64,000 nt of DNA from Allobosea lathyri (GTDB lineage Bacteria; Pseudomonadota; Alphaproteobacteria; Rhizobiales; Beijerinckiaceae), in assembly GCF_900108245.1 (NCBI RefSeq), contig NZ_FNUY01000001.1:868001-932000 (forward strand), read 5' to 3'. Within the stretch, counting starts at the first letter, position 1. Every line of letters starts with the position of its first letter. The notes beneath the pieces are model-generated. The model was not told the DNA's origin. It saw only the letters and a program-made list of their open reading frames with translations, and did not search any database. Both the position numbers and the translations under genes were made by a program. Shown here piece after piece: positions 1 to 8,759 of this stretch.

Positions 1-273
1 GGCGAGGACGGGCGCAGTGCCTTCTCCGAAGTCAGCGATGCCGCCAAGTCGATCCGCGTGCTCGCCGACAATCTCGACAAGCGCACCGCCGAGATCACAT
101 CGGGCATCAGCCGCTTCACCGGACCCGGCCTGCGCGACATCGAAACACTGGCGACCGACGGCCGCCGGACGCTGACGGACCTAAACCGCACCTTGCGGAG
201 TTTAGAGCGTAACCCGCAGCAATTCATCTTCGGCGGCAAGCCGCCGCTCCCTCAATACGGTGGATCCCGCTAG
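1..273 (+). CDS. MlaD/MCE-family lipid transport protein, C-terminal fragment
   Basis: The window opens inside this gene; 90 codons remain, in a frame open from base 1 to a TAG at 271-273. What is visible is an amphipathic helical tail ending in LERNPQQFIFGG, the kind of C-terminus found on MlaD/MCE substrate-binding subunits of ABC systems that move phospholipids between the inner and outer membranes. The MCE domain itself lies outside the window. The next gene starts only 4 bases downstream and encodes the auxiliary lipoprotein that commonly closes such operons, which supports the call. The tail alone is short, so assignment rests on this motif plus context. Confidence 0.72.
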   Translation, partial: GEDGRSAFSEVSDAAKSIRVLADNLDKRTAEITSGISRFTGPGLRDIETLATDGRRTLTDLNRTLRSLERNPQQFIFGGKPPLPQYGGSR

Positions 274-277
274 CCCT

Positions 278-880
278 ATGATGATCAAGGCTTTGTGCGC
301 GCCTGCGAGGCTCTTCCGCAATCCCGCAATTCCGTTGGCTGTCGCTGGCGCGCTGCTGCTTGCCGGATGCAGCGGCCCGACGCCGACCACGTTCGATCTG
401 TCCGCGCCGAGCAATTTCGGCCGGCTCGGCGGTTCGCGTGCGCCCCTCGTCGTGGCGGAGCCGACGACGGTTCAGGCGCTCGATTCCGATCGGCTGATCG
501 TCAAGGATTCGACCGGCGCCCTGTCCTTCCTCGGCGGTGCGCAATGGGCCGACCGGGTGCCCAAGCTGGTACAGACGCGGCTCGTGCAAACTTTCGAGAA
601 CGGCAGCCGGATCGGTTCCGTGGCGCGCCCCGGCGAGCGCATCGTGCCCGATCTGCAGCTCAACACGGACATCCGCAGCTTCAACATCGACGCCGCCAGC
701 GGCACGGCCGTCGTCGAGATCACGGCCAAGCTGGTCGGCGACCGAACCGGGCTTGTGCAGCGCGCGCGAATGTTCTCAGCCCGCGTGCCGGCAAGCGCGG
801 TCGACGGGGCAGGGGCGGCGCATGCGCTTGATCGCGCCCTGTCTCAGGTCCTGATCGATATCGTCCGCTGGGCGCGCTGA
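278..880 (+). CDS. ABC-type transport auxiliary lipoprotein (PqiC/Mla-associated)
   Basis: Predicted outer-membrane lipoprotein of about 200 residues that accompanies MCE/Mla lipid transporters. It has a positively charged N-terminus, a hydrophobic stretch and the lipobox LLAGC, with the lipidated Cys at about residue 31. The mature part (TTFDLSAP followed by alternating strands) fits the DUF330/PqiC-like fold. Two adjacent ATG codons at 278 and 281 could both start it; a GTG at 260 would overlap the upstream gene and is less likely. It is 4 bases from the MlaD-like stop and so is probably co-transcribed. In the family this protein is thought to help deliver lipid at the outer membrane; the exact partner is not visible here. 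Confidence 0.8.
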   Translation: MMIKALCAPARLFRNPAIPLAVAGALLLAGCSGPTPTTFDLSAPSNFGRLGGSRAPLVVAEPTTVQALDSDRLIVKDSTGALSFLGGAQWADRVPKLVQTRLVQTFENGSRIGSVARPGERIVPDLQLNTDIRSFNIDAASGTAVVEITAKLVGDRTGLVQRARMFSARVPASAVDGAGAAHALDRALSQVLIDIVRWAR

Positions 881-914
881 TTCTGCTCCGCCGACGGTAG
901 CAGCCGATCCGTCG

Positions 915-1742
915 TCAGGTGATGCGCCTTACGCTTTCGGCGATCTCTTCCGGCTCGAAGAGCCTTTTCCAGTCGGGCTTCAGGATCGTATCCTTGCCGA
1001 AGACGATCGCCTTGTTGCAGGCGTCAGAGAACACGCCCTGAACCTGTTCGAAGGTCACCGCCGCCAGGATGTTCATGTGGCCGAGCAGGAAATCGCGCGC
1101 CGCCTCGCGCGGTACGCCGCGCGAGATCGCTTCTTCCATCGCCTCCCGCATCGCATCGAGCAGCGTGGCGCAGACCGTCTCCGACAGGCCGGGCTCGAGG
1201 ATCGCCATCTGCTCCACCGTGATGCGGTGCGAGCGCATCACCGGCGCCCAGATAGTCCGGGCGACCTCTTCGCCGAGCGCGTAATGCGCTTCCGGCCCCT
1301 GCATCAGGGCATTGACGATGTGCTGCTTGGCGGCGATGCCGCCGAAATGGTCCGCCTTCGCCGCCGGGTCCGTCTCGTCATTGAAGATCGGCGGATGGCA
1401 GGGATGGGTGACGAAATAGGTGATGTCGGCGCGCTCGGGCAGGTGCCCGGCATGGGGAGCGGCGGCATCGAGGACGACCACGATCGTGCCGGTCTCCAAT
1501 TTCGGCAGCAGATCCCGCGCAACCGCGCCGACCGCAGTGTCGGGTACCGCCAGCACCACCACCTCCGCGCCGCTTAAGGCGGCCTCGGCTTCGTAACACG
1601 CGACGCCGAAAGCCTGTTTGACGCGGTCGCGTCCTGCGGGGCTGACCTCGACATGCCGCGTCTCGAAGCGTGAGCCGGCGAGGTTGCGGCCAAGGCGCAT
1701 CCCCATCTTTCCGCCGGCACCGAATAATGCGACCGCAGTCAT
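915..1742 (-). CDS. NAD(P)-dependent oxidoreductase with phosphogluconate-dehydrogenase-like C-terminal domain
   Basis: A 275-residue soluble dehydrogenase. The N-terminus carries a Rossmann dinucleotide-binding loop, FGAGGKMG at residues 7-14, followed by the hydrophobic strand VVVLAVPD. The C-terminal half is all-helical and resembles the phosphogluconate dehydrogenase C-terminal family. That family includes D-apionate oxidoisomerase, but no other apiose genes are nearby, so the substrate is unknown. The ATG at 1742 is preferred over one at 1802 because it directly precedes the Rossmann strand and has an AGGGAG ribosome site about 6 bases upstream. It is convergent with the lipoprotein gene and is a single-gene unit. 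Confidence 0.7.
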   Translation of the reverse strand: MTAVALFGAGGKMGMRLGRNLAGSRFETRHVEVSPAGRDRVKQAFGVACYEAEAALSGAEVVVLAVPDTAVGAVARDLLPKLETGTIVVVLDAAAPHAGHLPERADITYFVTHPCHPPIFNDETDPAAKADHFGGIAAKQHIVNALMQGPEAHYALGEEVARTIWAPVMRSHRITVEQMAILEPGLSETVCATLLDAMREAMEEAISRGVPREAARDFLLGHMNILAAVTFEQVQGVFSDACNKAIVFGKDTILKPDWKRLFEPEEIAESVRRIT

Positions 1743-1892
1743 GTCTTGCTCCCTGAATGCCGCCTGCCGTGCAGGTCTCTTGATATGATGAATCCGTCCC
1801 ATGATCTTGGGTCGATCGTCAATCCGGCCTCCGTGATGGAACCCGGATTTGCGCGATGACGCTTGGTTCCAGAATCAATCAGCGCGCAATTG

Positions 1893-1923
1893 AAAAAGGC
1901 CGCCCTGGTGAGGGCGGCCTTTT
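1893..1923 (-). terminator. Rho-independent terminator of the giant coiled-coil gene
   Basis: A perfect GC-rich stem (AAGGCCGCCCT with AGGGCGGCCTT, 4-base loop) flanked by A and T runs, 31 bases after the stop of the 6.1-kb gene transcribed leftward. The T run (complement of the A run at 1893-1897) follows the stem in that direction. The opposite side also carries T residues, so it could work both ways, but the gene on the other side reads away from it. Confidence 0.85.
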
Positions 1924-1953
1924 CATTTTGACTGCGATACCGGGATTCGGCGC

Positions 1954-4900
1954 TTACTCGAACCGCCCGCTGGCATGGGCCAGCATCGTGTAGACCTTGC
2001 CCGTTTCCGAGGTGAGATAGGTCTTGGCGACCATCGAATCGCGGTCGTCCTTGGCGGCCTCCCCGAGCAGGCGCTCGAACTCGTCGATATAGCGGTCGAC
2101 CGTCTCCTTGAACTCCGGATCGCGACGATATTTGCGCCGGATGTCGTCGAAGGTCTGCTGGCCCTGCAGGGTGTAGAGCCGGCGCGTGAAGACGTTGCGC
2201 TCGCCGCGCTTGTAGCGGTCCCACAGCTCGACGGCTGCGTCATGGTCGATCATCCGCGCGATGTCGACGGAGAGCGAGTCGAGCTTCTCGATCGAATGCG
2301 CGGTTGGCTTCGAGGTTTCCGGAGCCTTGTCCTCGCGCGAGGCGCGATTGAGCAGGTCGGAGAGCCAGCCCACCTTCGCAGGAGGCTGTTGTGTCGACGG
2401 GGCCTGCGGCTCCGGCGCCGGCTGGCGCCGCGGCGCCTCCTGTGCGGGGGCAGGGCGGGGCGTAGACTTGGCCTCGACGCGCGGCGGGGTGCGCTCCGGG
2501 GTCGGCTCAGGCGTCGCGTCCAGCGACGGGCGCAGCAGCGGTTCCGCCGCGGCGGTGCGGGCCTGCGCGGCCGGCGTATAGGCCGGCTGCGGCGGAGGAG
2601 CCGCGGGGGCGGGAGCGGGAGCGGCAGCGCGCCGGAGCTGGCCGTTATCGACCGGCAGGGCGACATCGCTGCGCCGGCCCGAGCGCGTGACGATCTCCGT
2701 CAGGTCGTTCAGGGCCTTGATCTGCTCGGCGACGACGCGGCGCATGGCCGAGGTCGATTCCTGCGTCTCGCGCGGCAGGTCGAGCACGCCGCGCTTCAGC
2801 TCGGCCCGGGTCTCTTCGAGCTCGCGTTGGATGTCGGCGGTGACGCCGCGCATGTCCTTGGCGGCGACCTGGAAGCGCTCGGTCACCTTGGCAAGCTCGG
2901 TGCCGACCTCGTTGGTGACCTGCTCATAGGCCGAGCGCAGGGCATGGGCGGTGCGCTCGCGCTCCTTGCTGCTGGTGGTCCGGATCAGCTCGAACTGCTG
3001 CGTGATCGCATTCGTCGATGCTTCCGCCGAATCGCTGAGGACGCCACCGATCTGGCGCGCCCGCGCCTCGGCTGTGCTCAGCGACTCATCCATCAGCGCC
3101 GCGAAGGAGCGGGTGATCGATTCCACATCGTCGGTGCGATGGGCGATCAACCCATGCAGCTCCTCGAGCGAGTCCTTGCGCTCGGAAAGCGCCTTGCCCA
3201 CGCGTGTCTCGACCTGTTCCAGTCGCGTCGCGACTGCGTGCAGCGCGGCTGTGCTGGCCTGGGTGACCTCGCTGAGCGAGGCGCCCTTGTCGTCGAGCTG
3301 GCCAACCAGGGCCGTGGTCTCGCGCAAGGTGCCCTCGGAGAAGGTCTTGAGCTCGGCGACCTGCGCCGCGACCTGCTGCGAGGCGCGGTTGGTCTCGTCC
3401 ATGACGGTGGCGATGACGCTCTGAAGCTCGCCGACGCGGGTCGACAGGCCGCCTTCGACGGCGGCGAGGTTCTTGTTCGCGCCGTTGACGATCTGCTGCA
3501 TCAGCTTGTTGGCTTCGCCGAGGCGTCCCAGCATGCCGCCCAGCTCGCCGCGCAGCTGCTCATTGGTGTTGACCAGCGCGTCGATCGACTGCTGCGTGCC
3601 GGATTCCAGCGTCTCGCGCAGCCCGTTCGAGGACGTGTCGAGCGCCGTGGTGATAGCGGCGCCGCGCTGACGCAGCCCTTCGATCAGCGACGAGCCACGG
3701 CTGTCGAGTGCGCGCAGCACGGATTCGCCGACCGTTGCGACCTCGCTGGCAATGGCCTCGCCGCGCTGCCCCAGCGCGACGACCATGCCGCCGCCCTTGT
3801 CGTCGAACAGGACGCGGAATTCCTCGGCGCGTTCGCCCAGCGATGCCGCGATGGCTTCGCCGCTCTGCCCGAGCGCCGCGACCATGCCGCCGCCCTTTTC
3901 GTCGAACAGGTTGCGAAGCTGCTCGGCTCGTTCGCTGAGCGATGCCGCAATGGCGTCGCCGCGCCGCCCGAGTGCCGCGACCATGCCGCCGCCCGTCTCG
4001 TCGAACAGGTTGCGAAGCTCCTGGGAGCGTTCGCCCAGCGATGCCGCGATGGCTTCGCCGCGCAGTCCGAGGGCCGCCACCAGGCCGCCGCCCTTGTCGT
4101 CGAACAGGGCGCGGAGCTCCTCAGCACGATCGCCCAGCGAAACCGAGATCGCGTCGGACTTGGTCTGCAGCGTATCGGCGATCTGCTGGCCGCGGGTGTC
4201 GAGCGTGCCCGACACGGTGTCGAGCCGGTTGACGACGCGCTCCTCGAAGCGGGCGACGCTCTGGTCGAGCGTATCGGCGATCTGCAGGGCGCGGCCGCCA
4301 AGGGTCGCGTTGATCGTGTCGGCCTTGTCGCTGAGCGTGCGGGTGAGGGCCTCGCTCTTCGAGGAGACGACTTCGCCGATCTCGTCGGCCTTGGCTGCAA
4401 GCGCGCGGGTGACCTCGCGGCCGCCCTCGGCCAGCACCCGGGCGATGTCGACGGTGCGCTCGACCAGCGCCTCGTTCAGCGCGGTGGCGCGCGAGCCGAG
4501 ATTGCCGTCGATGCGTGCGATCAGATTGTCGAGCGACGCGGCGATCTCGGCGCTCTTGGCGCCGGAGCGCTCCTCGAAGACCTTGATTTGGTTTTCCATC
4601 GAGTCGGCGGCGTCGCGTGTCCGCCCCGCCAGGATCTCGGCCGCCTCGGTGGCGCGGGCGCCGACCTTGTCGGCCAATGCGATGCCGTCCTCGCTGAGCA
4701 GCCGCTCGACCTGCGCGATGGCCGCCGCGACAGCGTCGGTGAAGTAGCGCGTATCGTCGGACAGCTTGTTGGTGAGCGCGCCGCCCTGGTGAATGATCAC
4801 CTCCTCGAACGCGCCGAGCCGCGAGCCGAGAGCGCCTTCGATCTGGCGTCCCTGGACCTCGAACAATTGCGCGAAGGCGCTGAGACGCTGGCCGAGCGTC

Positions 4901-7900
4901 GTCTCCATCTCGTGGCCACGCTCGTCGAAGAGGCGGGTCAGCGCGTCGTGACGGCCAGCCAGCGCCTCGGTGAGGGCCTGGGCCCGGCCTTCGACCGAGC
5001 GCAGCATGGATTCAGCATTCGCCGACAGCGCCTCGTTGACGCGGCCGCCCTGCTGGGTGAGCGCGAGCACGATCTCCCGGCCGGTGCCGGCAAGCAGCGT
5101 CCGCGCCTCTTCTGCGTGAACCGTGAAGGTGTCGCGCAGGCCTTGCGTCGCCTCGGTGACACGCTCGGCGACATGACGGCCATCGACATTGATGGTTTCG
5201 GTCAGGGTGCGCGTGGCGTCGGTCATCCGGCGCGCCAGATCTTCGCTCTGCTCGCCCAGCAGCGTGTGGACTTCGCGGCCGGTGCTGACGAGATCGCGGA
5301 TCATCGTCTCGCGCTGTTCGCCCAGCAGGACGCCGACCTGTTCGCTGGTCTCGCCAAGGCGCGACAGGAAGCCGCTCTGCTGGCGTTCCAGGGCCTCGTG
5401 GGCACTTTCCGCCGCATCCTTGACCCGGGCCACCAGCGCGATGCCGCGCTCGTCGAGTTTCTGGTCGAGGGTTTCGCCAGCTTCCGACAACCTGGCGATG
5501 AGCGCGCTGCTGCGCTCGGCGAGGACGCTGTGAACCGAGCGGCCGACATCGGCGACGCGCGTCGCCAGCGCCTGGCTCTCGTTGCCGAGCAGGTCCTTAA
5601 CTTCGAGGCCAGCCTGCGAAACCTTCACGGTCATCGCGCCGGCCTGCTCTTCAAGCAATGCGCTGACCCGGATGCTCGTTTCCGAAAGGCCCGAGATCAA
5701 TGCGTCGCTCTGCGAGCTGATCAGGCTGTGAACCTGTTCGCCCGCCTGGACGAGGCGCTCGACAAGGACATCGCCCTGACGCCCGACGAGGCTCGTGACC
5801 TCATCGCCGGCCTCTCCGAGACGCGACACCATCGCCGTGCTCTGGCCGGCAAGCATCTGCTCGACCTCTCTGCCGACGTTCGACACGCGCAGCACGAGAC
5901 CATTGCTCTGATCTGCGAGCAGCTTGGCGACATCCGCGCCGCTGCCGGAAATGCGAGAGACCAGCGAGTCGCTCTGCTCGGCGACAAGCGCGGCGACGTC
6001 CCGGCCTGCCGTGGAAACACGCGAGACGAGACCATCGCTTTGCTCGGCGAGCAGTTTGGCGACCTCGGCACCCGTGTCGGAAACGCGGGAGACCAGGGTG
6101 TCGCTCTGCGATGCGACCAGTTCTGCAACGTCGCGGCCAGCGGTGGAGACGCGCGAGACGAGCCCCTCGCTCTGCTCCGCAAGCAGCTTGGCAACCTGCT
6201 CGCCCGAGCCCGAGACGCGGGAGACGAGCTTGTCGGCCTGCTGGTCGAGCAGCGTGTGAACGGTCTCGCCGGTCTCGGAGAGACGGGTGACCAGGCTGCC
6301 GCCCTGCTCGCTGAAGAGGCCGTGAACATTGGCGGCGACTTCGGTGATCCGGGCCGTGAGTTCGGAGCCATGGCGGCTGACGGTGTCGCCGATCGACTGG
6401 CCGGCATCGCCGACACGCAGGATGATCGCGTCGCTGCGCTCGCGCAGCACGTCGTCGACCGTCCGGGCGGTGTCGTTCAGGCGCGTGATCAGGCTGTCGC
6501 CCTGGTTGCCGATCAGGCTGTTGACGCTCTCGCCGACTTCGAGCAGGCGCGACGCGATCAGTTCGTTCTGGCGGTTGAGCAGGCCGTGCACGCCGCGCCC
6601 GACCTCGGCCAGACGCGTGGTCACGCTCTCGCCTTCGCTGGAGAGCGTGCTGCGCAGGCTTTCGCCGGTTTCGGCCAGTCGTGTCTGCAGGCTCTCGCTA
6701 TGGCTCTCGATCAGCGCGACCATGCCGCGGCTGCTCGTCTCGAAGCGTTCTGCCGCCTCGTTGCCGCGCGCGGAGATGTCCTGCGCCAGTGTTTCGCCGG
6801 TGACCCGCAGGGTCTCGTTGAACGTCTCCACGCGGGCCGCCAGCGAGTCGGCGACCTGTGCGCCGGTCTCGCTGATCGCGCGCGTCACATTCTGTGCGCC
6901 GGTGGTCAGTTCGCCCGTCAGCGTAGCGCCGGTGCGCTCCAGCGACGAGGTGATCTCCCTGGCGCGCCCGTCGAGCAGGCTGGAGAGGTTGTCGCTCGCG
7001 CCCGAAAGCCGCTCGCTGACCTCGCCCGAGGTCAGCTGAAGCCGCTCGACCAGATCGTTGCCGCGGCCGCTGATCTCGTCGATCATCCGCTCGCCGGCAC
7101 GGCCCAGCGCCAGCGTGATCTGGTCGCCCTTCTCGCCGAGAGAACCGGTGACCCGATCGCCCGCAAGCGAGACCGCTTCCGCGATGGTGCGGCTGGCGTT
7201 GTCGAGGTCCTTGGAGAGGCCTTCATGGGCGCCGCTGATGGCGAACTTGACCCGCTCCGCATTGCCGACGACGGCTTCGCGCTGCGTCACCAACTCGTCG
7301 ATCAGGGAGCGCAGCCTGATTTCGTTGTCGGCATAAGCGCGTTCGAGCGTGGCGATCTCGCCCCGCACGATCGTCTCCAGCTCGCCGGCACGCGCGACGG
7401 CGCGCTCGATGCCATCGCCCATCGCGGCGACTTCGCGGCGGATGGTCTGGCTCAGCGACAGCACGGAATCGGCGCCGACGACCTCGGGCTCCGCCAGGCG
7501 CAGCGCGACTTCGGTCATCGCCCGCGAGACGAGCCGCATCTCGAGCGTCCTGCGATAGAGGGCAGCCAGCACGAAGAAGAAGACGACGGGCGCACCGACG
7601 CAAAGCGCGAGCAGCGTCCATTCGCCGATGCCGAAGGTGGCGAGCTGTTCGGGCAGGCCGCCGCTGGCCGAGCCGAACCGGCCGAAGAGAACGAAGGCGG
7701 CGCCGCCGAGCCAGGCAAGCGCGGCCAGCGCCGCGAACCAGTAGGGCTTCGAGGACGGGCGCGCCGAAAAGGCCTGCACGAGCGAACTTGAATCGCGCCG
7801 GTCGTCATTGGCGACGCGGCTGGTGTCGGGCGCGATCGCCGCGCGCGGCGCGGCTTGAGCCGTTGAAGAAGAAGCGGGAGCAGGGCTTGCAAGCGGCGCC

Positions 7901-8073
7901 GGTTCGATCCGCGGCAGGTCGAGCTTCAGATCGTTTTCCGTCGCCGATGGCAGTCTGGGCTCGGAACCATCCGCCTCGCCGGTTTCCGGCTTGGGCTGGT
8001 CCAGGCGGAGCGCTTCCTCGATCGCCGACATGGCGGCCTCAGTCGGGTCCTGGAGCTTCTTTTGCCGATTCAT
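1954..8073 (-). CDS. Giant GPR/RgsE-like growth-pole-ring coiled-coil membrane protein
   Basis: A 2039-residue protein. Layout: acidic, Pro-rich cytoplasmic start (1-108); two hydrophobic helices at about 111-132 and 150-172; a helical rod from about 200 to 1800; a Pro/Ala-rich linker at about 1811-1902; and a compact charged C-terminal domain (about 1903-2039). The rod is built on 11-residue units: a 22-residue repeat of the type LVSRVSTAGRDVAELVASQ dominates about residues 600-720, and a 33-residue repeat with GGGMVAALG and LRNLFDE recurs about four times at 1311-1441. This size, topology and apolipoprotein-like periodicity match Agrobacterium GPR and Sinorhizobium RgsE, which form a ring at the growing pole and are needed for unipolar growth. 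ATG 8073 has GAGGCGG upstream. It is monocistronic with its own terminator. The orthology is from memory of family features, not from alignment. Confidence 0.72.
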   Translation of the reverse strand: MNRQKKLQDPTEAAMSAIEEALRLDQPKPETGEADGSEPRLPSATENDLKLDLPRIEPAPLASPAPASSSTAQAAPRAAIAPDTSRVANDDRRDSSSLVQAFSARPSSKPYWFAALAALAWLGGAAFVLFGRFGSASGGLPEQLATFGIGEWTLLALCVGAPVVFFFVLAALYRRTLEMRLVSRAMTEVALRLAEPEVVGADSVLSLSQTIRREVAAMGDGIERAVARAGELETIVRGEIATLERAYADNEIRLRSLIDELVTQREAVVGNAERVKFAISGAHEGLSKDLDNASRTIAEAVSLAGDRVTGSLGEKGDQITLALGRAGERMIDEISGRGNDLVERLQLTSGEVSERLSGASDNLSSLLDGRAREITSSLERTGATLTGELTTGAQNVTRAISETGAQVADSLAARVETFNETLRVTGETLAQDISARGNEAAERFETSSRGMVALIESHSESLQTRLAETGESLRSTLSSEGESVTTRLAEVGRGVHGLLNRQNELIASRLLEVGESVNSLIGNQGDSLITRLNDTARTVDDVLRERSDAIILRVGDAGQSIGDTVSRHGSELTARITEVAANVHGLFSEQGGSLVTRLSETGETVHTLLDQQADKLVSRVSGSGEQVAKLLAEQSEGLVSRVSTAGRDVAELVASQSDTLVSRVSDTGAEVAKLLAEQSDGLVSRVSTAGRDVAALVAEQSDSLVSRISGSGADVAKLLADQSNGLVLRVSNVGREVEQMLAGQSTAMVSRLGEAGDEVTSLVGRQGDVLVERLVQAGEQVHSLISSQSDALISGLSETSIRVSALLEEQAGAMTVKVSQAGLEVKDLLGNESQALATRVADVGRSVHSVLAERSSALIARLSEAGETLDQKLDERGIALVARVKDAAESAHEALERQQSGFLSRLGETSEQVGVLLGEQRETMIRDLVSTGREVHTLLGEQSEDLARRMTDATRTLTETINVDGRHVAERVTEATQGLRDTFTVHAEEARTLLAGTGREIVLALTQQGGRVNEALSANAESMLRSVEGRAQALTEALAGRHDALTRLFDERGHEMETTLGQRLSAFAQLFEVQGRQIEGALGSRLGAFEEVIIHQGGALTNKLSDDTRYFTDAVAAAIAQVERLLSEDGIALADKVGARATEAAEILAGRTRDAADSMENQIKVFEERSGAKSAEIAASLDNLIARIDGNLGSRATALNEALVERTVDIARVLAEGGREVTRALAAKADEIGEVVSSKSEALTRTLSDKADTINATLGGRALQIADTLDQSVARFEERVVNRLDTVSGTLDTRGQQIADTLQTKSDAISVSLGDRAEELRALFDDKGGGLVAALGLRGEAIAASLGERSQELRNLFDETGGGMVAALGRRGDAIAASLSERAEQLRNLFDEKGGGMVAALGQSGEAIAASLGERAEEFRVLFDDKGGGMVVALGQRGEAIASEVATVGESVLRALDSRGSSLIEGLRQRGAAITTALDTSSNGLRETLESGTQQSIDALVNTNEQLRGELGGMLGRLGEANKLMQQIVNGANKNLAAVEGGLSTRVGELQSVIATVMDETNRASQQVAAQVAELKTFSEGTLRETTALVGQLDDKGASLSEVTQASTAALHAVATRLEQVETRVGKALSERKDSLEELHGLIAHRTDDVESITRSFAALMDESLSTAEARARQIGGVLSDSAEASTNAITQQFELIRTTSSKERERTAHALRSAYEQVTNEVGTELAKVTERFQVAAKDMRGVTADIQRELEETRAELKRGVLDLPRETQESTSAMRRVVAEQIKALNDLTEIVTRSGRRSDVALPVDNGQLRRAAAPAPAPAAPPPQPAYTPAAQARTAAAEPLLRPSLDATPEPTPERTPPRVEAKSTPRPAPAQEAPRRQPAPEPQAPSTQQPPAKVGWLSDLLNRASREDKAPETSKPTAHSIEKLDSLSVDIARMIDHDAAVELWDRYKRGERNVFTRRLYTLQGQQTFDDIRRKYRRDPEFKETVDRYIDEFERLLGEAAKDDRDSMVAKTYLTSETGKVYTMLAHASGRFE
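3751..4140 (-). repeat. Tandem 99-bp coding repeats (33 residues, about four copies)
   Basis: Inside the giant gene, units of 99 bases recur about four times with high nucleotide identity. Each encodes 33 residues (three 11-residue turns), including GGGMVAALG and ERAEQLRNLFDE. The identity is at DNA level as well as protein level, suggesting recent duplication or homogenisation. Copy number may vary between strains. Confidence 0.85.
5917..6245 (-). repeat. Tandem 66-bp coding repeats in an alternating A-B pattern
   Basis: About five units of 66 bases (22 residues, two 11-residue turns) lie head to tail. Alternate units are more alike than neighbours: STAGRDVAELVA-type alternates with DTGAEVAKLLA-type, giving a 132-base higher-order period. 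Weaker copies extend on both sides through most of the rod. Confidence 0.8.
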
Positions 8074-8336
8074 GGTGCCGCCTCGCCACGCTACTGAAGA
8101 CAGGCGCATAATGTCATCGCCGCACCAGCACGAGCCGCCTCTGGCTCAGGCTGGACGAAGGACACTGCGCCCATCATTTACCAATTGGAAGGGTAGTGGA
8201 CCCCCACCCCCTTGGAAACCCATTTAAGCTCGCGATTCACAAACGTCGTTAACGCCTCATTCACCATCATGGCGCTTCTTGTAGTGCAGAATGGCCGCAT
8301 CTGCGGCCGAACACAGTCAGTTGTTTCGAGCGTCCG
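8074..8336. other. Divergent intergenic region between the giant gene and the Hpt gene
   Basis: This 263-base gap must hold both promoters. It contains a GC-poor patch around 8170-8270 relative to its surroundings. No perfect palindrome or clear -35/-10 pair was found by eye. Confidence 0.4.
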
Positions 8337-8675
8337 ATGCCCCATTCCGCCATTGATCACGACCATCTCTCCCGCCAGACCGGCGGCGACCACGAACTCG
8401 AGCGCGAGCTGCTGGTGCTGTTTTCCCAGCAATGCTGCGGCCATCTGCGCACCATCCACCACGGCGAGAGTCTCAAGGCGCGGATGGATGCGGCCCACAC
8501 GCTGAAGGGCGCGGCGCTCGCGATCGGCGCCTGGCAGGTCGCGGATGCAGCCGGCCTGATCGAGCAGCAACTGGCGCAGGCCGATCAGAGCCGCGCCGAA
8601 CCCACCATGGACGCGCTGGCGCTTGCGGCGGCCGAGGCGCGCGCGGAGATCGCAAGGTTCGACTGCGCTGCCTGA
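8337..8675 (+). CDS. Orphan histidine phosphotransfer (Hpt) domain protein
   Basis: A 112-residue single-domain phosphotransfer protein. The Hpt signature AHTLKGAALAIGA places the phospho-accepting histidine at residue 54, with the conserved Lys at 57 and Gly at 58. Such proteins relay phosphate between a hybrid histidine kinase and a response regulator in the cytoplasm. No kinase or regulator gene is adjacent, so its partners must be encoded elsewhere. The gene is divergent from the giant coiled-coil gene across 263 bases. An alternative frame at 8212 overlapping the start is not supported by any domain. Confidence 0.85.
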   Translation: MPHSAIDHDHLSRQTGGDHELERELLVLFSQQCCGHLRTIHHGESLKARMDAAHTLKGAALAIGAWQVADAAGLIEQQLAQADQSRAEPTMDALALAAAEARAEIARFDCAA

Positions 8676-8689
8676 ATGCGGCTGCGGCC

Positions 8690-8748
8690 GAAAAGTCCAT
8701 TCCTCGCGGCTTGGAAATGCTCTAAGCGGAGCGCGTCAAAAGCGCTGC
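8690..8748. repeat. Degenerate palindromic repeat (family C remnant)
   Basis: The stretch between the Hpt stop and the ferredoxin start contains CCGAAAAGT followed by ATGCTCTAAGC, partial matches to the CCGAAAAGTGG and GATGCTCTAG arms of the full copy at 15057. It also has a small AGCGC/GCGCT stem. It looks like a decayed copy. Confidence 0.4.
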
Positions 8749-8759
8749 CGGAGTTCATG

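Noticed and set aside
1975..7791. A 1938-codon open frame on the plus strand, opposite the giant coiled-coil gene
   Set aside because: It lies entirely antisense to the repeat-rich gene and is a consequence of GC-rich third positions. It shows Arg/Asp/Leu-rich low-complexity sequence without start signals or any domain, while the minus strand has clear helices and repeats.
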